A stretch of DNA of 64,000 nt from Deferribacter abyssi (lineage in GTDB: Bacteria > Chrysiogenota > Deferribacteres > Deferribacterales > Deferribacteraceae): the NCBI RefSeq assembly GCF_049472655.1, contig NZ_JAQNCS010000007.1, forward strand, positions 1-64,000, given 5' to 3'. Made by a program: the position numbers and the translations under genes. Below the pieces are notes generated by a model that did no database searches, was not told the DNA's origin, and saw only the letters and a program-made list of their open reading frames with translations. Of this stretch, positions 35,594 through 44,058 are shown piece by piece; position 1 is the stretch's first letter; every line of letters begins with the position of its first letter.

Positions 35594-37018
35594 ATGATTG
35601 ATAAAAAAATCTTTCGTCAATACGATATCAGAGGTATTTATCCAAACAACTTCAACAAAGAAATAATCAAGCAAATTACTAACGCTTTCGCATATCAGTT
35701 AATAGACAAAGTCAATAAAGAAAACCCAACTGTTTCTATAGGAAGAGATGTCAGACTATCATCTGACGATCTTTTTGAAGGAGCAAAAGAAGGATTGCTT
35801 GACGCAGGCATAGACGTTATTGATCTTGGAAAATGTCCAACCCCAGTTACCTACTTTAGTGCATTTCATTTGAATACAGATGGATTTATTATGATTACTG
35901 GAAGTCATAATCCACCAGAATATAATGGAATGAAATTTGGTGTAGGTAAAGAAACTTATCATTCTGAACAAATAATATCTATTTACGAAGATATAATTAA
36001 ATTCGGATATAGAACATCTACAAACAAAGGGAACCTTTCTTCATATGATATTGTTTCCGCTTATATTGAGTGGATAAAAAACCATTTTTCAAAATTAAAA
36101 GAAAAAATCACAAAGCTTCAAAAGAAAATAAAAGTTGTTATAGACTCAGGAAACGGTGTAGCCTCTAAAGTTGCTCCTAAAATATTTAAAGATTTAGGTG
36201 TAGATACTGTAGAGCTTTACTGTGAAGAGGATGGAACATTTCCGAACCATCATCCAGACCCAACAGTAGAAAAAAATCTTGTTGATCTTATTAACATAGT
36301 AAAAAAAGAAAAAGCTGATTTTGGAGTTGGATATGATGGTGATGCAGACAGAATTGGTGTAGTAGATGAACAGGGGAATATAATATGGGGTGATATGCTT
36401 TTGATTGTATATGCAAACGAATTAAAAAAACACTACACAAAACCAAAAGTTATTGCAGATGTAAAAGCTTCTCAAGTATTATTTGATTATCTTGAAAAAA
36501 TAGGTATTGAACCAATTATGTGGAAAACAGGGCATTCTTTAATCAAAAATAAATTAAAAGAAACCAACGCTGAATTGGCTGGCGAAATGAGTGGTCATAT
36601 CTTCTTTAACGATAAATATTTCGGATATGACGATGCTATTTATGCTTCCTTACGATTTCTAGAAGCATACGTTAACAGATTGTTAGACAACAAAATAAAA
36701 GTCTGCTCAGATTTGTTAAAAGATATACCAAAAGTATATAATACTCCTGAAATAAGATTTGATTGTCCTGAAGAAAAAAAATTTGAAATAGTAAACAAAC
36801 TTACAGAGCTGTTTAAAAAATACGAAAATGAAGGGAAATATAATATCAAGAAAATTATTGATATTGATGGAATAAGAGTAATATTTGATGAAGGATGGGG
36901 GCTTTTAAGAGCCAGCAACACACAACCCGTATTAGTGATGAGGTTCGAAGCAACTACCAAAGAAAAAATGTTAGAATATAAGAAAATAATAGAATCAGAG
37001 CTAAACAAACTTATATAA
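35594..37018 (+). CDS. Phosphomannomutase/phosphoglucomutase
   Basis: 474 aa, alpha-D-phosphohexomutase family. The phosphoserine loop is ITGSHNPPEYNGMKF, the Mg-binding loop GYDGDADRIGVVD, the sugar loop GEMSGHIFF, and the C-terminal phosphate-binding region RASNTQPVLVMRFEA. It interconverts the 1- and 6-phosphates of mannose or glucose for envelope polysaccharide synthesis. The start is the ATG at 35594 behind AAGGAGGTGAAA; the frame opens at 35576. It is monocistronic. Confidence 0.93.
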   Translation: MIDKKIFRQYDIRGIYPNNFNKEIIKQITNAFAYQLIDKVNKENPTVSIGRDVRLSSDDLFEGAKEGLLDAGIDVIDLGKCPTPVTYFSAFHLNTDGFIMITGSHNPPEYNGMKFGVGKETYHSEQIISIYEDIIKFGYRTSTNKGNLSSYDIVSAYIEWIKNHFSKLKEKITKLQKKIKVVIDSGNGVASKVAPKIFKDLGVDTVELYCEEDGTFPNHHPDPTVEKNLVDLINIVKKEKADFGVGYDGDADRIGVVDEQGNIIWGDMLLIVYANELKKHYTKPKVIADVKASQVLFDYLEKIGIEPIMWKTGHSLIKNKLKETNAELAGEMSGHIFFNDKYFGYDDAIYASLRFLEAYVNRLLDNKIKVCSDLLKDIPKVYNTPEIRFDCPEEKKFEIVNKLTELFKKYENEGKYNIKKIIDIDGIRVIFDEGWGLLRASNTQPVLVMRFEATTKEKMLEYKKIIESELNKLI

Positions 37019-37021
37019 AAA

Positions 37022-37043
37022 AAGCGGCTAAATGCCGCTTTTT
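37022..37043 (+). terminator. Terminator of phosphohexomutase gene
   Basis: Stem AAGCGGC (37022-37028) with GCCGCTT (37034-37040) is preceded by an A-run and followed by a T-run, directly after the stop codon. The flanking A and T runs can extend the stem. Confidence 0.88.
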
Positions 37044-37143
37044 ACTTGTTTCAACTTTAATCTCCAAAAAACTATAAATAATCACAATCTATTTTACCAC
37101 TTTTGACTGACTATGAAATAGTTAGTGTCTCTCTAACTACAAG

Positions 37144-37419
37144 TTAGGCTACACTATCTTTTAGAGATTGCAACCTTTTTGCAAGTCTAGAAACTCTTCT
37201 TGCCGCTTGATTTTTATGAATAACACCCTTTGATTTTACTTTATAAATAACTTTTACCACTTCATTAAAACGCTTTTCAGCCTCTTCATAATCCCCTGCT
37301 TCTACAGCTGCAAGAAATTTTTTAGTAAAAGTCTTCATCATAGATTTGTAAGATTTGTTTCTTAGCCTTCTTTTTTCATTCTGCCTAATTCTTTTCTTTG
37401 CTGATAATGTATGTGCCAT
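37144..37419 (-). CDS. rpsT: 30S ribosomal protein S20
   Basis: 91 aa, highly basic. It begins AHTLSAKKRIRQNEKRRLRNK and contains KGVIHKNQAARRVSRLAKRL, both diagnostic of S20, which binds 16S rRNA in the body of the small subunit. GAGGTGAAGG precedes the ATG. It is monocistronic. A short inverted repeat (37119-37125 with 37133-37139) beyond the stop could serve as a weak terminator. Confidence 0.97.
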   Translation of the reverse strand: MAHTLSAKKRIRQNEKRRLRNKSYKSMMKTFTKKFLAAVEAGDYEEAEKRFNEVVKVIYKVKSKGVIHKNQAARRVSRLAKRLQSLKDSVA

Positions 37420-37502
37420 CCTTCACCTCATCTTTTTTCTAAACAAGCAAGTGAGACTAATAACAAAAAATAACCCCTTAGTCAAGCAGTTTATATAGCA
37501 AT

Positions 37503-38039
37503 TTAAAAAGAAGGTGGAGTACCTACCCAAAAAGCTTTGGCGTGTTTATTTGTTTTATTTTTAATCTTATGAGGTAAATTTGAACTAAAGTAAATCGATT
37601 CACCTTCATGCAAAACATATTCAGTATTACCAATAACAACAGTAACCTCACCCTCTAAGACATACCCAAATTCTTCTCCCACATGATTGTAAAAGTTTGA
37701 ACCTGTCTCTGAGTTTGGACCTATTTCTAAAATTAAAGGTTCCAACTTTCTATTAACTAACTTATTTGCAAGGAAATAAATATCTATATTTTTATTATGT
37801 AAAACTTTATAATCATCGTAACTAAATTTATAAACAACATTTCTCTCATCTTCAAACAATTCACTTATTGTAATACCTAAAGCAAAGCATATTTTTTTCA
37901 ATGAAGCAATAGATGGTGAGTTTTTACCATTTTCAATCTGACTTATAAAGCTTTTTGTAAACCCGGTCTTTTGAGATACATCTTCCAAAGTCATACCCAA
38001 TCTCTTTCTTATTTCTCTTAATTTTGCACCGTAACTCAT
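37503..38039 (-). CDS. HTH-cupin transcriptional regulator (XRE family)
   Basis: 178 aa. An XRE-type helix-turn-helix (LREIRKRLGMTLEDVSQKTGFTKSF region, about 7-35; QIENGKNSPSIASLKKI) is joined to a C-terminal cupin (about 105-175, FYNHVGEEFGYVLEGEVTVV...HEGESIYFSSNLPHKIKN). The architecture is that of the PuuR/SinR-cupin class that senses small metabolites such as polyamines or amino-acid derivatives. It is a paralogue of the gene at 39593. It is divergent from a histidine kinase gene. Confidence 0.88.
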   Translation of the reverse strand: MSYGAKLREIRKRLGMTLEDVSQKTGFTKSFISQIENGKNSPSIASLKKICFALGITISELFEDERNVVYKFSYDDYKVLHNKNIDIYFLANKLVNRKLEPLILEIGPNSETGSNFYNHVGEEFGYVLEGEVTVVIGNTEYVLHEGESIYFSSNLPHKIKNKTNKHAKAFWVGTPPSF

Positions 38040-38071
38040 TTTATCACCTTGCCTTTTCTTATTTTTTCAAT

Positions 38072-38100
38072 TATATATTAAATTTATAATAAAAAGTCAA
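38072..38100 (-). promoter_or_regulatory. Candidate promoter of the first HTH-cupin gene
   Basis: On the minus strand TTGACT (38100-38095), a 17-nt spacer and TATATA (38077-38072) lie about 33 nt before the start codon. The AT-rich spacer region contains a short TATTA/TAATA dyad. Confidence 0.45.
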
Positions 38101-38117
38101 GAGGTTAGTTAAATAAA

Positions 38118-39065
38118 ATGATTCCTATTTTAAGCATTATATCAACAATTTTTGTTATTTTTGTTTATTTTATTTTAAAATTAAAAAATATTAATTTTAT
38201 TCCAGATATAATTATAACATCTTATTTATTTATAATGACATTTTTTATAACCAAAAAGATAAAAAAAACAGAACAGGAGCTTAAAAACAAAATCAAAGAT
38301 TTAAATAAAACCACCAATGAATTAAAAACGTCTAACGAAGAACTACAAGCTTTAAATTTGCAACTATTAAAATCAAAAAAAGAATATGAAAATCTCACAA
38401 ATTATCATAATAATATCCTTATAAATATGAATCACGAGTTAAAAACTCCATTAAACTCAATTATTGGTTTTACTACTTTACTAATAAATGATTACGAAAG
38501 TCTTACAAAGGAAGATATTATAAACTCCTTAAAACTAATAGATGAATCTGCAAAACGTCTAAATCTTATGTTGTCAAACATAATCGATATGACAAAACAA
38601 TCAAATGGAGATATTGAAAGCGAAAAAAAATGTGGTTCATGTAAGTATATCGTAGAGTCGCTAATATCCACAATAAAAGGATTAATAAAAAATAATATGA
38701 AAATAGTTTTTAATTATAATTTACCAGATACCTTTCCAAAAGTCTTTTATGATGAAAAAATTGTTAATAACATTTTGTTAAATACTGCTTTAGCTTCTGT
38801 TATAAGTACAGAAAAAGGAGTTATTGAACTTAAGATTGAGAGTAACTCAGATTTTCTGATTATAGAATTATCTGATACAGGAAAACCATTTAATCTTGAT
38901 AAGGTTAAAAATTATTTTACAATAAAACCATGTGATATAAATACTAATGAACCTGAATACAAGCTTTTTTTATCAAAGCAATTAGCAGTAAAAAATAATA
39001 TAGATTTAATACTTGAGAATACTCAATTTGGTAATAAATATATTTTAAAACTTGAAAGGTGTTAA
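38118..39065 (+). CDS. Membrane-bound sensor histidine kinase, ATPase domain divergent
   Basis: 315 aa. Two N-terminal membrane segments (about 3-22 and 28-47) are followed by a coiled coil (about 50-100) and a HisKA domain with the phospho-accepting His in NHELKTPLNSIIGF. The catalytic domain has an N-box-like NNILLNTALASVIS and a G1-like LSDTGKPF, but the usual DTGxG glycine is missing and no GxGL G2 box can be seen. Kinase activity may be reduced or altered. No receiver-domain gene is adjacent. GAGG precedes the ATG. Confidence 0.78.
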   Translation: MIPILSIISTIFVIFVYFILKLKNINFIPDIIITSYLFIMTFFITKKIKKTEQELKNKIKDLNKTTNELKTSNEELQALNLQLLKSKKEYENLTNYHNNILINMNHELKTPLNSIIGFTTLLINDYESLTKEDIINSLKLIDESAKRLNLMLSNIIDMTKQSNGDIESEKKCGSCKYIVESLISTIKGLIKNNMKIVFNYNLPDTFPKVFYDEKIVNNILLNTALASVISTEKGVIELKIESNSDFLIIELSDTGKPFNLDKVKNYFTIKPCDINTNEPEYKLFLSKQLAVKNNIDLILENTQFGNKYILKLERC

Positions 39066-39584
39066 ATGGAAAAAATTAAAAAAAGACTTAAATTAAAACC
39101 TGTTCTTGGTAAAAACGTTTTTATTGCTCATAATGCTACAGTTATTGGTGATGTAAATATTGGAGATGAATCAAGTATATGGTTTCATGTGACAATTAGA
39201 GCAGATGTAAACTACATAAAGATAGGTAAATGTTCAAATATTCAGGACAACTCTGTTATTCATGTCACACTGAACAAATTTCCTACTATTCTTGGTGATT
39301 ATGTAACTGTTGGTCACAATGTCACATTGCACGGTTGTACCATTAAAAACAACTGTCTAATAGGAATTGGCGCAATCATAATGGATAACAGCATTATAAG
39401 TGAAAACACTATCGTAGCTGCAGGAACTCTTATACCACCCAACAAAAATTTTCCTCCAAATGTTTTAATTAAGGGATCTCCGGGAAAAGTTGTAAAAGAA
39501 CTCTCTGAAGAAGAAATCAAAGGTATCGCCAACTATGCATTAAGATATAAAAAATATAAAGATATTTATTTGACTAATTTATAA
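39066..39584 (+). CDS. Gamma-carbonic anhydrase family protein
   Basis: 172 aa left-handed beta-helix of hexapeptide repeats (NVFIAHNATVIGDVNIGDES and onward). The metal-site residues of the gamma-class are present: RADVN, QDNSVIHV, and the two His of GHNVTLHGC. Family members hydrate CO2 or act as metal-binding scaffolds (YrdA/PaaY-like). It begins at the base after the kinase stop with AAAGGTG upstream, so the two genes form an operon of unclear logic. Confidence 0.88.
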   Translation: MEKIKKRLKLKPVLGKNVFIAHNATVIGDVNIGDESSIWFHVTIRADVNYIKIGKCSNIQDNSVIHVTLNKFPTILGDYVTVGHNVTLHGCTIKNNCLIGIGAIIMDNSIISENTIVAAGTLIPPNKNFPPNVLIKGSPGKVVKELSEEEIKGIANYALRYKKYKDIYLTNL

Positions 39585-39592
39585 ACTTGTAA

Positions 39593-40186
39593 CTACCTCT
39601 GTAAATTCCGCATTTTCTGCACATCTAGTTTTTTCATCCTAACACTCAAAATCTTTGATGAGCCTTTATTTATACTTTCTGCATAATGTGGTATTTTAGA
39701 GCTAAAAGCAATGGAATCCCCTTCTTCAAGCTCAATAATATCATTATTAAGATACAACTTTATCTTACCATCTAAAATAAACATAAACTCATAACCTTCA
39801 TGACTAAAAAGCTTCTTATGAGAATCTCCCGGCTTTATAGTAACCACAAATGTTTCGAAAATATCATTATTTTTAATATGAGCAAGCTCCTCATAGAGAT
39901 ATCCATGTTTAGCTCCTTCTCTAAATACAAACTTGCGCTCTTTCTTTTTAACAATGTAGTAATCTTTATAATTTATTTCCTCATCAAAAAAATATGTCAT
40001 TTTTACATTTAATACTTTTGCAATTTTTGCTAATGTAGAAATGGGAGGAGTAACTACATTATTTTCAATTTGTGATATAAGAGCTTTTGAAAAACCTGTA
40101 AAATTTGCTACATCTTGTAATGTCATACCGCGTTCTGTTCTTAATTTTCTAATTCTTTCACCAATATTAATATCAAACTCTTCCAT
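39593..40186 (-). CDS. HTH-cupin transcriptional regulator (XRE family), second copy
   Basis: 197 aa. XRE helix-turn-helix at about 10-65 (IRKLRTERGMTLQDVANFTG, SKALISQIENNVVTPPISTL) and a C-terminal cupin (SHEGYEFMFILDGKIKLYL, LEEGDSIAFSSKIPHYAES). It matches the protein encoded at 37503 in architecture with clear sequence similarity. It lies divergent from aconitase. A palindrome fills the spacer of its own promoter, which suggests autoregulation. Confidence 0.9.
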   Translation of the reverse strand: MEEFDINIGERIRKLRTERGMTLQDVANFTGFSKALISQIENNVVTPPISTLAKIAKVLNVKMTYFFDEEINYKDYYIVKKKERKFVFREGAKHGYLYEELAHIKNNDIFETFVVTIKPGDSHKKLFSHEGYEFMFILDGKIKLYLNNDIIELEEGDSIAFSSKIPHYAESINKGSSKILSVRMKKLDVQKMRNLQR

Positions 40187-40219
40187 GACACACCGTTAAA
40201 ACCTATTTTATTTTGTTTA

Positions 40220-40248
40220 GTTTTACTTAATTTAATTAAGCTTGTCAA
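40220..40248 (-). promoter_or_regulatory. Promoter with embedded operator for second HTH-cupin gene
   Basis: On the minus strand TTGACA (40248-40243), a 17-nt spacer and TAAAAC (40225-40220). The spacer holds a near-perfect palindrome, CTTAATT-N-AATTAAG (40226-40240), that would block RNA polymerase if occupied. The promoter points at the HTH-cupin start 34 nt away. The rest of the 247-nt gap to aconitase shows no other clear site. Confidence 0.65.
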
Positions 40249-40433
40249 TAAAAAATCTTGATTCCAAAAAGTCAACTACTAAAAAATTATTTACAAATAT
40301 TCAGTGCAGTTTCTTAATACTATAATGTTTTTAATAGCATCCTAAAAATAGTGTGTTATTAATTAAGGAGTCAATTGATATTTGAACATCATAATGTTAT
40401 AATAAAGTAAAAAGTTTTGGAAGATGATCAATT

Positions 40434-43079
40434 ATGTACAAAAAACAAAACCTGATAAGTGAAACAGTTTTCCTTAACCATAAAGCTTTATTTATAGATT
40501 TAAAAAAATTAAATGTTAATGCAAAAGTAGAAAAATTACCTTTCACAATACGAATTCTTTTAGAAAATTTATTAAGAAATTTTGATGAAAATATTGCTAA
40601 CAATACCCATATTGATTATCTACTAAATTATGATCCCCTTTGTAAAGAAAAGATAGAAATCCCTTATTTCCCATCAAGGGTTTTAATGCAAGATTTCACA
40701 GGAATCCCAGTTGTGGTCGATATTGCAGCTATGAGAGATACCGCAAAAAAATTGGGTAAAAATCCTGAAAATATTAATCCTAACATTCGCGTTGATCTAA
40801 TCATAGATTATTCAATTCAAGTTGATTTTTTTGGGACAAAAGATTCTTTGAGATTAAACATAGAAAAAGAATACGAAAGAAATAGTGAAAGATACCAAGT
40901 TTTAAAATGGGGACAACTCAGCTTTGATAATTTCAATGTCATCCCTCCAAATAATGGAATATGCCACCAGGTTAATCTAGAGTTTTTATCTAAACCTATT
41001 AAATTATCCAAATCAGATGGTAAGCTTTTTACTTTTCCCGATACTGTAGTAGGTACTGACTCCCACACACCTATGGTAAACGGTATTGGCGTTTTATCCT
41101 GGGGAGTAGGAGGGATTGAAGCTGAAGCAGTTATACTTGGCCAACCTTACTATATGAGTATACCACAGGTAATCGGAATAAACCTTACTGGAAAACTTAA
41201 TCCAGGGGTAACCTCCACAGACTTAGCACTAAATATAACTAAGTTTTTAAGAAAATATGGTGTAGTCGAAAAATTTGTAGAGTTTTTTGGTGATGGTATA
41301 AAAGAACTTTCAGTCCCTGATAGAGCAACTATCTCTAACATGAGTCCAGAAAGCGGCTCCACAATTTCATACTTCCCTATGGATGAAAAAACTGCAGAAT
41401 ATCTTATCTTAACAAACAGAGAAAATGAAGCAAAAATCTTGATAAACTATACAAAACAAAATTTACTATTTGCAGACAATTGGAACAATATAATCTACTC
41501 TAATGTTTTAGAATTTGACTTATCCAAAGTAAAACCATCCATTGCAGGACCATCAAAACCTCATGATAAAATATTTTTATCTGGCATAAAAGATAAATTT
41601 AAACAAATATTAAACAATAATAAGAAAAAAGTTGAAATTACCATAAGCGATGAAAAATTCACTATTAAAGACGGCACTGTTGTTATTGCAGCGATTACCT
41701 CATGCACCAATACATCAAATCCAAGTGTAATGCTTGGAGCAGCACTGCTTGCTAAAAAAGCTGTAGAATATGGACTTCAAGTTAAACCTTACGTTAAAAC
41801 ATCTTTAGCTCCTGGTTCAAAGGTAGTATCAAAATATCTCAAGAAATCGGAACTTTTACCATACTTAGAAGCACTCAAGTTTCATATAACTGCTTATGGC
41901 TGTACAACCTGTATCGGTAATAGTGGGCCATTAATAAAAGAAGTAGAAGAAGCTATTGATAAAGGGGAGTTATCTGTAGTATCCGTCTTATCAGGTAACA
42001 GAAATTTTGAAGCAAGAATCCATAATAAAGTTAGAGCAAACTTTTTAGCTTCTCCTATCTTAGTTGTAGCTTACGCAATTGCAGGAAGAATCGATATCGA
42101 TTTTGACAAAGAACCCTTAGGATACGACCCAAACAATAGACCCATATTTCTACAGGATATTTGGCCATCCAACAAAGAAATCGAAAAATTAATTTCTAAA
42201 GTAATTACTTCAAACGAATATAAAAAAGAATATGAAAAAATATTTCATGGCGATCATAATTGGCAAAATTTACAAGTCAAATTTTCTCCAACTTTTCATT
42301 GGAATGAAAACTCTACATACATAAAAAAACCACCATTTTTTAATGACTTCAAACTAACAGTTAAAGAACCTAATGATATTAAAAATGCAAGAATACTTTT
42401 ATTACTAGGTGATTCAGTTACCACAGATCACATATCTCCTGCAGGTACAATAAAAATAGATTACCCTGCAGGTAAATACTTAAAAGAAATGGGGGTCTCT
42501 ACTAATGAATTTAATACCTATGGTTCCAGAAGAGGCAATCACGAAATTATGATGAGAGGCACCTTTGGAAATGTTAGAATCAAAAATAAGATCGTTTCTC
42601 CAAAGGAAGGTAGTTTTACAATAAAGTTTCCAGAAAATAAAGAAATGTTTATATATGATGCAGCTATGAAATATATGGAGGAAAATATACCTTTAGTAAT
42701 ATTTGCAGGCAAAGAGTACGGAACGGGGTCATCTAGAGACTGGGCAGCAAAAGGCACAAAATTACTTGGTATAAAGGCTGTAATAGCAGAATCTTTTGAA
42801 AGAATACATAGAAGTAACTTAATAGGCATGGGTGTTCTACCTATACAATTTTTACCAGGTGATAGTTATGAAAAACTAGGAATTAAAGGAAATGAAATAA
42901 TAAATATTACTGGAATCAAAAACCTTTATCCACAAAAAAAAGTATGGATAACTGCAGAAAAACCTGATTACAATAGAATTGAGTTTGAATGTGTAGTACG
43001 ACTCGATACTGAAACAGAAGTTACCTATTTCAAACATGGTGGAATTCTTCCATATGTTTTAAGAAAATTTATAAATTAA
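40434..43079 (+). CDS. acnA: Aconitate hydratase AcnA (IRP type)
   Basis: 881 aa. The 4Fe-4S ligands are Cys in AAITSCTNTSNP and the pair in YGCTTCIGNSGPL. VVGTDSHTPMVNGIGVLSWGVGG and GKEYGTGSSRDWAAKG are aconitase signatures, and the order matches AcnA/IRP1 rather than AcnB. It isomerises citrate to isocitrate in the TCA cycle. GGAAG lies upstream of the ATG. It is followed by an isochorismatase-like gene after 12 nt. Confidence 0.95.
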   Translation: MYKKQNLISETVFLNHKALFIDLKKLNVNAKVEKLPFTIRILLENLLRNFDENIANNTHIDYLLNYDPLCKEKIEIPYFPSRVLMQDFTGIPVVVDIAAMRDTAKKLGKNPENINPNIRVDLIIDYSIQVDFFGTKDSLRLNIEKEYERNSERYQVLKWGQLSFDNFNVIPPNNGICHQVNLEFLSKPIKLSKSDGKLFTFPDTVVGTDSHTPMVNGIGVLSWGVGGIEAEAVILGQPYYMSIPQVIGINLTGKLNPGVTSTDLALNITKFLRKYGVVEKFVEFFGDGIKELSVPDRATISNMSPESGSTISYFPMDEKTAEYLILTNRENEAKILINYTKQNLLFADNWNNIIYSNVLEFDLSKVKPSIAGPSKPHDKIFLSGIKDKFKQILNNNKKKVEITISDEKFTIKDGTVVIAAITSCTNTSNPSVMLGAALLAKKAVEYGLQVKPYVKTSLAPGSKVVSKYLKKSELLPYLEALKFHITAYGCTTCIGNSGPLIKEVEEAIDKGELSVVSVLSGNRNFEARIHNKVRANFLASPILVVAYAIAGRIDIDFDKEPLGYDPNNRPIFLQDIWPSNKEIEKLISKVITSNEYKKEYEKIFHGDHNWQNLQVKFSPTFHWNENSTYIKKPPFFNDFKLTVKEPNDIKNARILLLLGDSVTTDHISPAGTIKIDYPAGKYLKEMGVSTNEFNTYGSRRGNHEIMMRGTFGNVRIKNKIVSPKEGSFTIKFPENKEMFIYDAAMKYMEENIPLVIFAGKEYGTGSSRDWAAKGTKLLGIKAVIAESFERIHRSNLIGMGVLPIQFLPGDSYEKLGIKGNEIINITGIKNLYPQKKVWITAEKPDYNRIEFECVVRLDTETEVTYFKHGGILPYVLRKFIN

Positions 43080-43091
43080 AAAGGAGGACAT

Positions 43092-43640
43092 ATGTACACT
43101 TTAAAAAGAGATGATGCAGTTTTAGTCATTGTGGATATTCAAGAAAAACTTGTTAAAGCGATGCCAGAAAAAGTTTATGAAAAAATCAAAAAAAATGTAA
43201 AAATTCTTCTTGAAGCATCCAAAATATTGAACATTCCTGTTATTTACACCCAACAATATACTAAAGGGTTGGGTGAAACTATAAGCGAACTAAAGCAGCA
43301 CTTAACTGACTGTCATATCGAAAAACTTACATTTTCATGTTGTAAAGAACAAACATTTTTAACAAAATTAAAAGCTACCGGGAAAAAAAGTGTCATTCTT
43401 ACGGGAATGGAAGCTCATATTTGCGTTTTACAAACTGCTATTGATCTCATCGAAAATCAATACAACGTCTTTACAGTAGCTGACGCGGTATGTTCACGAT
43501 TTAAAGACAACTGGAAATTTGGTTTACAATATATGAGAGATGCTGGCGCCAAAATAACCATAGTTGAAACTGTATTATTTCAGCTACTAGAACGTTCTGA
43601 TGCAAAAGAATTTAAAGAAATTCAAAAATTAATAAAATGA
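43092..43640 (+). CDS. Isochorismatase-family cysteine hydrolase
   Basis: 182 aa. Catalytic Asp in VIVDIQEKLV, Lys in IEKLTFSCC, and Cys in GMEAHICVLQTAIDL, the D-K-C triad of the isochorismatase/nicotinamidase superfamily (YcaC-like). The substrate is unknown. AAAAAGGAGGACAT precedes the ATG. It is probably co-transcribed with aconitase, and its stop codon begins the terminator. Confidence 0.88.
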   Translation: MYTLKRDDAVLVIVDIQEKLVKAMPEKVYEKIKKNVKILLEASKILNIPVIYTQQYTKGLGETISELKQHLTDCHIEKLTFSCCKEQTFLTKLKATGKKSVILTGMEAHICVLQTAIDLIENQYNVFTVADAVCSRFKDNWKFGLQYMRDAGAKITIVETVLFQLLERSDAKEFKEIQKLIK

Positions 43641-43668
43641 AAAAGTCAGGTTTCACCTGACTTTTTCA
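43640..43668 (+). terminator. Strong terminator after the aconitase operon
   Basis: A 12-bp perfect stem, AAAAAGTCAGGT (43640-43651) with ACCTGACTTTTT (43655-43666), has a TTC loop. The stop codon of the hydrolase overlaps its first base. Confidence 0.9.
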
Positions 43669-43669
43669 T

Positions 43670-43945
43670 TGCTTTATATCAAGATAAATCTGTACTAACG
43701 CTTTGTTAACACAAAGATTGTTTCGCTAACAATGACAGCTTCTCTTTTCGATATTGTAAGGAGTATAAAAGAGAAAACAATTCATTAAACATCAGCAAAT
43801 TACATGTTTTAGATATATTACTGTACAATACTCTCAAAGTTTATAGCAAACTACTATTTTATGTGAAAAATGAATATTATCAGAAAACTATCTAGACTAC
43901 AACACCGAGATTTCATAACTTCTTAATAACTATTGGAAATCATAA
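43670..43945. other. Gene-free interval between terminator and tRNA-Gly
   Basis: I see no coding frame with support here. The only structure is a 9-bp inverted repeat, TTCTCTTTT (43740-43748) with AAAAGAGAA (43767-43775). It is not followed by a U-run on either strand. Confidence 0.5.
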
Positions 43946-44018
43946 AGCGGGCGACGGGGCTCGAACCCGCTACCTCAAGCTTGGGAAGCTTGCGCTCTAC
44001 CAGGTGAGCTACGCCCGC
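43946..44018 (-). tRNA. tRNA-Gly (anticodon CCC)
   Basis: On the minus strand the cloverleaf has acceptor GCGGGCG/CGCCCGC, a GCTC/GAGC D stem, anticodon stem CAAGC/GCTTG with loop TTCCCAA (anticodon CCC, 43985-43983), and a GGTTCGAGC T arm. Discriminator U73 fits tRNA-Gly. CCA is not encoded. Confidence 0.95.
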
Positions 44019-44029
44019 ATCAGATTAAT

Positions 44030-44058
44030 TATTTATAAAATTATTAGTACATTGTCAA
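44030..44058 (-). promoter_or_regulatory. Promoter of tRNA-Gly
   Basis: On the minus strand TTGACA (44058-44053), a 17-nt spacer and TAAATA (44035-44030) end about 12 nt before the mature tRNA. The -35 box overlaps the stop codon of the upstream dehydrogenase gene. Confidence 0.6.

Noticed and set aside
37118..37139. AGTTAG/CTAACT inverted repeat as the rpsT terminator
   Set aside because: The stem is short and AT-rich with no U-run on the minus strand. I mention it with rpsT but do not call it separately.
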